The translations under genes were made by a program, and so were the position numbers. A DNA stretch of 58,743 bases from Bacteroidales bacterium (GTDB lineage Bacteria > Bacteroidota > Bacteroidia > Bacteroidales > GCA-2748055), in NCBI GenBank assembly GCA_029931975.1, contig JAOZQY010000018.1, forward strand, positions 1 to 58,743, in the 5' to 3' direction. Of this stretch, positions 54,008 through 58,743 are shown one piece after another (position 1 is the stretch's first letter; every line of letters starts with the position of its first letter). The notes beneath the pieces were generated by a model. It was not told where the DNA came from and did no database searches. It was given only the letters and a program-made list of their open reading frames with translations.

Positions 54008-55819
54008 CTACTTGGTTGCGTTTTCCAATTTTTTCAAGATAGAGAAGATAAACATTGCAGAGAGCAAGCAGGTTACAACGAAAATGCCCCACAGTTGCCA
54101 CAGCTGAATCTTTTCCCAGAAGAAGCTTCCGATAAAGAGTAACTTGTTACCCACGGCGGTGGCCAGAAGCCATCCACCCTGCATCACACCCTGGAACCTG
54201 GTTGGTGCCACCTTCGAAACGAAAGAGAGTCCCATGGGACTCAGGAAGAGCTCTGCAAAGGTAAGAACCAGGTAAGTCGACATCAGCCAATAGGGCATAA
54301 TGCGGGAAGAATCGGGGACCGGATTCACTTGCACCACGTCACCGGCATCGTTTAGTACCTGCAGGTCGACTGGAGATACAAGATGGAGCGATCCAATAAC
54401 CATAACTACAAAACCCATGGCAGCGATAACCATTCCGATGGCAATCTTTTTGGGAGTTGAGGGCTCCATCCCTTTTTTATTGAGCCATGCAAAAGCTGCC
54501 ATGACCACAAATGTCAGGGAAACGATAAAGAGTGGATTGAATGATTGAAAAACTTCAGGTGCAATGGGATTGCTTGCATTTCCCTGTGAGTATAAGTAGT
54601 ATCCCACCGATCCGCCAACTATAGTCATGACGGCCCCGATGATTCTCTTATTCTTAAATGTATTCTTACCCATCAGTAAAACAATGCCGGCAATGAATAC
54701 AATTACAGAGAGAATTCTCCAGAGAGTGAAGAACATAAAGGTACCCTGCCCCACTGTTTTCACCGTATAGTCCCTGGCAAAGAAGGTCATGGTAAGTCCG
54801 TTCTGGTGGAAGCCCATCCAGAAGAAGATCACTACGAAGAATACCAGCAGCAGAGATACCACCCGTTGTTTCTCCTCTTTAGTGGCAATCATAACGATCC
54901 AGGTGACAAAGGCCACAAAGAGGCCGATGGCTGATCCGGTGGCAATATCTTTTAAAAAGCTAATCAATATGGCAGCAACAGCACCGGCAGCCAGTGCAAC
55001 CGGGATGGCCAGTGGCTTCTCCCTGAGGGTAAGGGTTTTTTCTCCGGCAACCTTTTCCCGCTTGGGAAGGTGCTTGTGGAAAATCAGGTAGGCCATAAGT
55101 GAGATCACCATGGCAATGGCGGCAATTCCAAAGGCGAAATTATATCCCTTTGAAAAGACGTCGATATATGAATTAGCGAATGCACCCAGGTCGGTCACAG
55201 GTCCGTTCAGGCTAACTGCATCAGCAAGTTGCTGAAAAACTGATGTATTCTCAAGAATTCCGTCCTTGTACTGGTGACAGAGCGCCGGGATACTTCCATC
55301 ATGAAGAAAACCATTGGACTTCAGCCACCAGTTCCGGACTCCCATGGCAGCAAAGGGAGCGAAGAAGGCACCCACATTGATCCCCATATAGAAGATCAGG
55401 AAGGCGTTATCGCGTACCTTGTCATATTTGGGGTCATCATAGAGCTGTCCAACCACTGCCTGCAGGTTTCCCTTGAAGAAACCGTTACCTATGGCGATGG
55501 TGAAGAGAGCGACAACAGTAACCGAATAGGGCAGTCCGGGAACTGCCATCATGATGTATCCCACGAACATTATGATCTGTCCAAGTGAGATCACAGCTGT
55601 ATATTTCTTAGTGGCATCTGCCAGGATTCCGCCCAGCAGGGCCAGGGCATAGATGGCAAAATAGAACCAGCTGTATATGTCCCCTGCTTTCTCAGCAGAG
55701 AGTCCAAATTTTGCCTGCAGAAACAGAACAAGGATCGCCATCATGGTGTAGAAACCAAAACGTTCCCCCATATTCGCAAAGAAGGCCACGTAAAGTCCTT
55801 TAGGATGTCCTTTTAACAT
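54008..55819 (-). CDS. POT/PTR family proton-coupled oligopeptide transporter
   Basis: The 603-residue protein has 12 or more membrane segments and the POT signature: the N-terminal ExxERF-like motif in FANMGERFGFYTMMAILVLFL and a PTR2-like stretch GNGFFKGNLQAVVGQLYDDP. Members import di- and tripeptides with protons. The length exceeds the common 480-520 because of an extra region near 160-215 and extra helices near 280-320, as in many Bacteroidota copies. It would take up peptides released by exported peptidases such as the C10 enzyme at 20969. Confidence 0.92.
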   Translation of the reverse strand: MLKGHPKGLYVAFFANMGERFGFYTMMAILVLFLQAKFGLSAEKAGDIYSWFYFAIYALALLGGILADATKKYTAVISLGQIIMFVGYIMMAVPGLPYSVTVVALFTIAIGNGFFKGNLQAVVGQLYDDPKYDKVRDNAFLIFYMGINVGAFFAPFAAMGVRNWWLKSNGFLHDGSIPALCHQYKDGILENTSVFQQLADAVSLNGPVTDLGAFANSYIDVFSKGYNFAFGIAAIAMVISLMAYLIFHKHLPKREKVAGEKTLTLREKPLAIPVALAAGAVAAILISFLKDIATGSAIGLFVAFVTWIVMIATKEEKQRVVSLLLVFFVVIFFWMGFHQNGLTMTFFARDYTVKTVGQGTFMFFTLWRILSVIVFIAGIVLLMGKNTFKNKRIIGAVMTIVGGSVGYYLYSQGNASNPIAPEVFQSFNPLFIVSLTFVVMAAFAWLNKKGMEPSTPKKIAIGMVIAAMGFVVMVIGSLHLVSPVDLQVLNDAGDVVQVNPVPDSSRIMPYWLMSTYLVLTFAELFLSPMGLSFVSKVAPTRFQGVMQGGWLLATAVGNKLLFIGSFFWEKIQLWQLWGIFVVTCLLSAMFIFSILKKLENATK

Positions 55820-55860
55820 TGAGATTAGTTTTTATGAATACTCGATTTTCGTGATGGGCA

Positions 55861-55868
55861 CAAATATA
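55861..55868 (-). promoter_or_regulatory. -7 box for the POT transporter gene
   Basis: TATATTTG on the minus strand matches TAnnTTTG, 41 bases before the start. It lies 15 bases from the plus-strand -7 box of the next gene, so the two promoters overlap. Confidence 0.4.
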
Positions 55869-55883
55869 GAAATAGTTTTTTCT

Positions 55884-55891
55884 TAATTTTG
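55884..55891 (+). promoter_or_regulatory. -7 box for the NAD(P)HX repair gene
   Basis: TAATTTTG matches TAnnTTTG, 16 bases before the ATG. No -33 TTTG is seen. Confidence 0.4.
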
Positions 55892-55907
55892 AATAAAACA
55901 GCATGTT

Positions 55908-57419
55908 ATGAAAATTTTCAAAGCCGATCAGGTAAGGGAAATTGATGCTTATACCATCGAAAATGAACCAGTGTCATCCATCGATCTGATGGAACGGGCA
56001 GCCGCGCGTCTTGTTGGCTGGTATGTACGTCATTTACACACCAACCGGAAAGTGTTGGTTTTTGCAGGACCGGGGAACAATGGGGGGGATGCCATGGCCA
56101 TGGCCCGGATGCTGGCTAATCGACAGTTTCGTGTGGAATGCTATTTACTTGGCTTTGGGAAATTATCGACCAATTGTGCCCTGAATAAACAAAGGCTGCT
56201 TGACCAGGATATGATTCAGTTCAGTGAGATTTCTGAAGGATCGGAAATGCCACTGATAAATCCTGACGATGTGGTGGTGGACGGCATTTTTGGATCAGGA
56301 CTCTCCAGGCCGGCATCGGGATTTCCGGCCCTGGTAATCAGGCATATCAATGAAAGTGCAAGCACGGTGATAGCTATTGATATCCCGTCTGGACTTTTCG
56401 GGGAGGATAATTCGGAGAACGATCTGACTGGAATAATACGAGCCACTTATACGCTTAGTTTCCAGTTTCCCTTTCTTTCTTTTTTCTTTGACACTCATGA
56501 ACATCTGGTGGGGGACTGGAGAGTACATGACATTGGCCTGCAGCCCAGGGCCATTGAAAATACCGCATGCGAATACAGGACCATAGAGGCAGAGTATATA
56601 CGCTCGATTCTGCCTCGGCGTGGAAAATTCTCACACAAAGGCACTTTTGGACATGCTTTGATGATTTCCGGGTGTTACGGGATGATGGGAGCGGCGCTTC
56701 TGGCAGGTGAGTCCTGTCTGAGATCGGGAACCGGGCTTGTTACACTGCATGTGCCGAAATTAGGATATGCCATCGTGCAATCTGGATTTCCGGAGGCTGT
56801 CGTGAGCCTTGATCAATCGGATATTCTCTTTAGTGAACCACCTGACTTGTCCCCATACAGTGCCATTGGCGTTGGTCCGGGTCTAGGCATAAAATCCAAT
56901 TCGGGAAGAGGGTTGAAGATGTTAATGGAGCGGACAGAAGTGCCACTGGTGATTGATGCAGACGGACTCAACATCCTTTCTCAGCATCCGGAATGGTTTG
57001 ACTTGCTGCCGGAAGGATGTATCCTCACCCCGCACCCCAAAGAATTTGACAGGCTTGCCGGAGTGAGTAGTGATTCCTACCAGCGCCACCTGAAGCAAAA
57101 GGATTTTGCGGCTAAACATAAAGTGATTGTAGTGTTGAAAGGGGCATATACTGGCATTGCTTCTCCCGATGGGAGATACTGGTTCAATACTACAGGGAAT
57201 CCGGGTATGGCCACCGGAGGAAGCGGTGATGTGCTCACCGGTCTGATTACCGGCTTGCTGGCGCAGGGTTTTGTTGGGCTGGATGCAGCCCTTGCAGGGG
57301 TCTTTATCCATGGACTGTCGGGCGATCTGGCAGCCGGGGAACAGGGAGGAGAGGCCCTTATTGCAGGGGATTTAATCAAGTATCTTGGAGCTGCATTTCT
57401 GGAACTGAAAAAGCAATAG
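55908..57419 (+). CDS. nnr: Bifunctional NAD(P)H-hydrate epimerase / ADP-dependent NAD(P)H-hydrate dehydratase
   Basis: This repair enzyme restores hydrated NADH and NADPH. The N-terminal epimerase (about 1-215) has GPGNNGGDAM (54-63) and VDGIFGSGLSR. The C-terminal dehydratase (about 225-503) has HKGTFGHALMISG, IGVGPGLG, DADGLNILS and GNPGMATGGSGDVLTG. The fused 503-residue form is normal. It is the last well-conserved gene before the gene-poor end of the window. Confidence 0.94.
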   Translation: MKIFKADQVREIDAYTIENEPVSSIDLMERAAARLVGWYVRHLHTNRKVLVFAGPGNNGGDAMAMARMLANRQFRVECYLLGFGKLSTNCALNKQRLLDQDMIQFSEISEGSEMPLINPDDVVVDGIFGSGLSRPASGFPALVIRHINESASTVIAIDIPSGLFGEDNSENDLTGIIRATYTLSFQFPFLSFFFDTHEHLVGDWRVHDIGLQPRAIENTACEYRTIEAEYIRSILPRRGKFSHKGTFGHALMISGCYGMMGAALLAGESCLRSGTGLVTLHVPKLGYAIVQSGFPEAVVSLDQSDILFSEPPDLSPYSAIGVGPGLGIKSNSGRGLKMLMERTEVPLVIDADGLNILSQHPEWFDLLPEGCILTPHPKEFDRLAGVSSDSYQRHLKQKDFAAKHKVIVVLKGAYTGIASPDGRYWFNTTGNPGMATGGSGDVLTGLITGLLAQGFVGLDAALAGVFIHGLSGDLAAGEQGGEALIAGDLIKYLGAAFLELKKQ

Positions 57420-58048
57420 TTGTTACAGAAAATTATTTATCCTGTCGTCCCTCATATCCACGGTTTCCTTAGGTGTTCAAGTGCCGATGACATCTGGCAA
57501 CTAACAATTGCAGGTGCTTCATCCTGGTCATCCAATTCCACCAGACGAAAAAACCGACCCAGCGGGCCAAATATTTTTGCAAGGGTTTTCAGTTTCCAGG
57601 AATAAATGTCTTTACCATCCCTGCTTATATGCCAACTGCAAGAATAGATCAAACGGGCTCCTGGCTCTGTTTAGTCCATCACAGCTTGTGCAGTGCCTGA
57701 GGAATATTGATGCACACCCCAGGGCACTAACACTGTAAGTACGCCCCTGCAACCTACTACTGCTTTTTTGATTAACTCTCGATCATTTGTGGCTCCGGAA
57801 AAGATTTTAATACGGTCTTTAAACCTGTCCTGCTTAGCTACCCTGTTGCTTCTTACTAATATCCAACTAGGCGTCCGCTTTAGTGATTTGTTCTATGTCC
57901 ATTATTATACTCTGACTTGCTAAAACTTAACCACTTGCAAACTCCTCGTATAAGGATGACAGGGACCATATGTCATGTTACCCTCAGGATTTGAATTAGG
58001 AATCATTTTTTCTATTTATGCTGCTGATTATCTAACTGTTTCTATTCT
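57420..58048. other. Gene-poor region of about 630 bases
   Basis: No convincing gene, RNA or repeat is visible. The only frames are about 60-76 residues long, out of step with each other and interrupted by stops in all six frames. Base composition of the first half resembles the coding neighbours, which would fit a degraded gene or element, but I could not match any translated fragment to a family. No terminator hairpin is apparent after nnr. Confidence 0.6.
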
Positions 58049-58660
58049 CTAAAAATTAAATCCCATTCCAAATTGAAAAGCATCATTCTTATCGCCATCG
58101 AGACCACTGGGAGAGTTAAAAGCATTAGAAAATCCCTTAGTAAATCTTGCACTTACTACCCATTTTTTATGAAGCTTATAGGAAACCCCAACTAATCCAC
58201 TCAATTCAAATCTACTTCCATCAGGGTCTGTATCTGTCTGATTTCTTATAACATCTCCATTTTCGTCAACTATATCTGGTGCACCTGGTCTATAACCTTT
58301 TTCTCTTACCAAGAAATTAAACGCTGGTCCTATTTCAATGGATAAGTTTCGATAAATGTATATTTTTCCTGAAACGGGAATTTGAATATAATCTAAACTA
58401 TATTCTACCTCCATTGGACCGGGACCAGCCACCTTTACAAATACATTAGCTCCATAAGTTGCATATAAAAATTCTGATTGAATTGAGATTTTATTAGTGA
58501 GTGATATTTCCGTTCGAAAACCTATGTAAAATCCTGTCTTTCTATTGCTCTCTACGTAATTTTCAGATGTAATATTACTCAAATTAACCCCTCCTGTAAT
58601 TCCTAGTGTTGTTTTCTTCTGAGCCTCAACCGTTAGAGTAAGAATTGCAATCGAAATAAA
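58049..58660 (-). pseudogene. Outer-membrane beta-barrel protein gene missing its start codon
   Basis: The minus frame encodes an outer-membrane beta-barrel protein of the small porin-like type: alternating strands such as ISIQSEFLYATYGANVF, DYIQIPVSGKIYIY, GLVGVSYKLHKKWVVSARF, and the terminal FQFGMGFNF. Upstream of the TTG at 58582 the frame continues 26 codons back to 58660, giving TTLGITGGVNLSNIT and the end of a signal peptide (ISIAILTLTVEAQ). The initiating Met-Lys part is absent: the frame instead runs into a palindromic mobile-element-like end at 58661. The gene is AT-richer than the rest of the window, and expression from a substitute start seems unlikely. Confidence 0.65.
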
Positions 58661-58743
58661 TGAACTGCCCCGGGGTAGTTCATTGATTTGTTAGGTTTTG
58701 CTGTTATGATCCACAGTTATTACCACATTCCCCTTCTTGTGTC
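58661..58743 (+). mobile_element. Probable insertion-sequence end (IS3-like terminal repeat), running out of the window
   Basis: TGAACTGCCCC (58661-58671) and GGGGTAGTTCA (58672-58682) form an inverted repeat with a single mismatch and no spacer. A TGAACTG start followed by C-rich bases resembles terminal repeats of IS3-family elements. It lies exactly where the barrel gene loses its signal peptide start. Only 83 bases are in the window and no transposase is visible, so the family is a guess. Confidence 0.4.

Noticed and set aside
57452-57652. 66-residue minus frame in the gene-poor region
   Set aside because: It has no start context, family match or continuing frame; it may be debris but cannot be called a gene.

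Overview
This window looks like a chromosomal segment of a member of the Bacteroidota, probably from the Bacteroidales/Marinilabiliales side. Four things point there: two SusC/SusD outer-membrane uptake loci; type IX secretion (T9SS) signatures (a PorD/DUF4835-type gene and a peptidase with a C-terminal sorting domain); repeated promoter boxes of the Bacteroidota form TAnnTTTG; and family markers largely confined to the phylum (long NusB, DUF5606, DUF3276/PUR, Bacteroidota omega subunit, LysM-PBP1 protein). No species can be named from sequence reading alone.

Layout. 1-1430: tRNA-Pro(GGG) and trxB. 1455-7863: an alpha-oxoamine synthase (sphingolipid or sulfonolipid type) faces away from a compact housekeeping operon bamD-rpoZ-coaBC-porD-recN. 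7933-12963: fabI, a DUF819 membrane protein preceded by a perfect palindrome, and the late histidine-degradation genes hutI-ftcD, followed by a decayed S8 peptidase. 13864-20850: SusC-SusD plus two lipoproteins that share a C-terminal domain I do not recognise. 20969-23673: a C10 cysteine peptidase with a T9SS sorting domain and a convergent unknown secreted protein. 24031-28781: a second SusC-SusD pair. 28881-31093: cysD-cysN. 31110-38993: Nudix hydrolase, an SH3 remnant, a PgpH-type HD phosphodiesterase, lolA-ftsK and a lipoprotein. 38037-40042: arcC and ornithine carbamoyltransferase. 40039-57419: mostly conserved core genes (nusB, yajC, ybbR, coaE, mazG, phoH, purC, LysM-PBP1, NPP-type phosphodiesterase, POT peptide transporter, nnr). 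57420-58743: a gene-poor stretch, then an AT-rich outer-membrane barrel gene whose start seems to have been removed by a mobile-element end.

How it fits together. The accessory genes fit protein or peptide scavenging. An exported C10 peptidase, a lost S8 peptidase, two TonB-dependent SusCD ports and a POT oligopeptide symporter could feed amino acids to histidine (hutI/ftcD) and arginine/citrulline (OTC/arcC) catabolism. This is inference from co-occurrence; the substrates of the SusCD systems cannot be read from the sequence.

The most promising undescribed element is the domain of about 130 residues shared by the two lipoproteins in the first SusCD operon (start YSV, middle FLAG, AGTxAGxxYGYG and LWDAF, tail AARF). 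I found no CRISPR array, prophage, rRNA operon or recognisable defence system.
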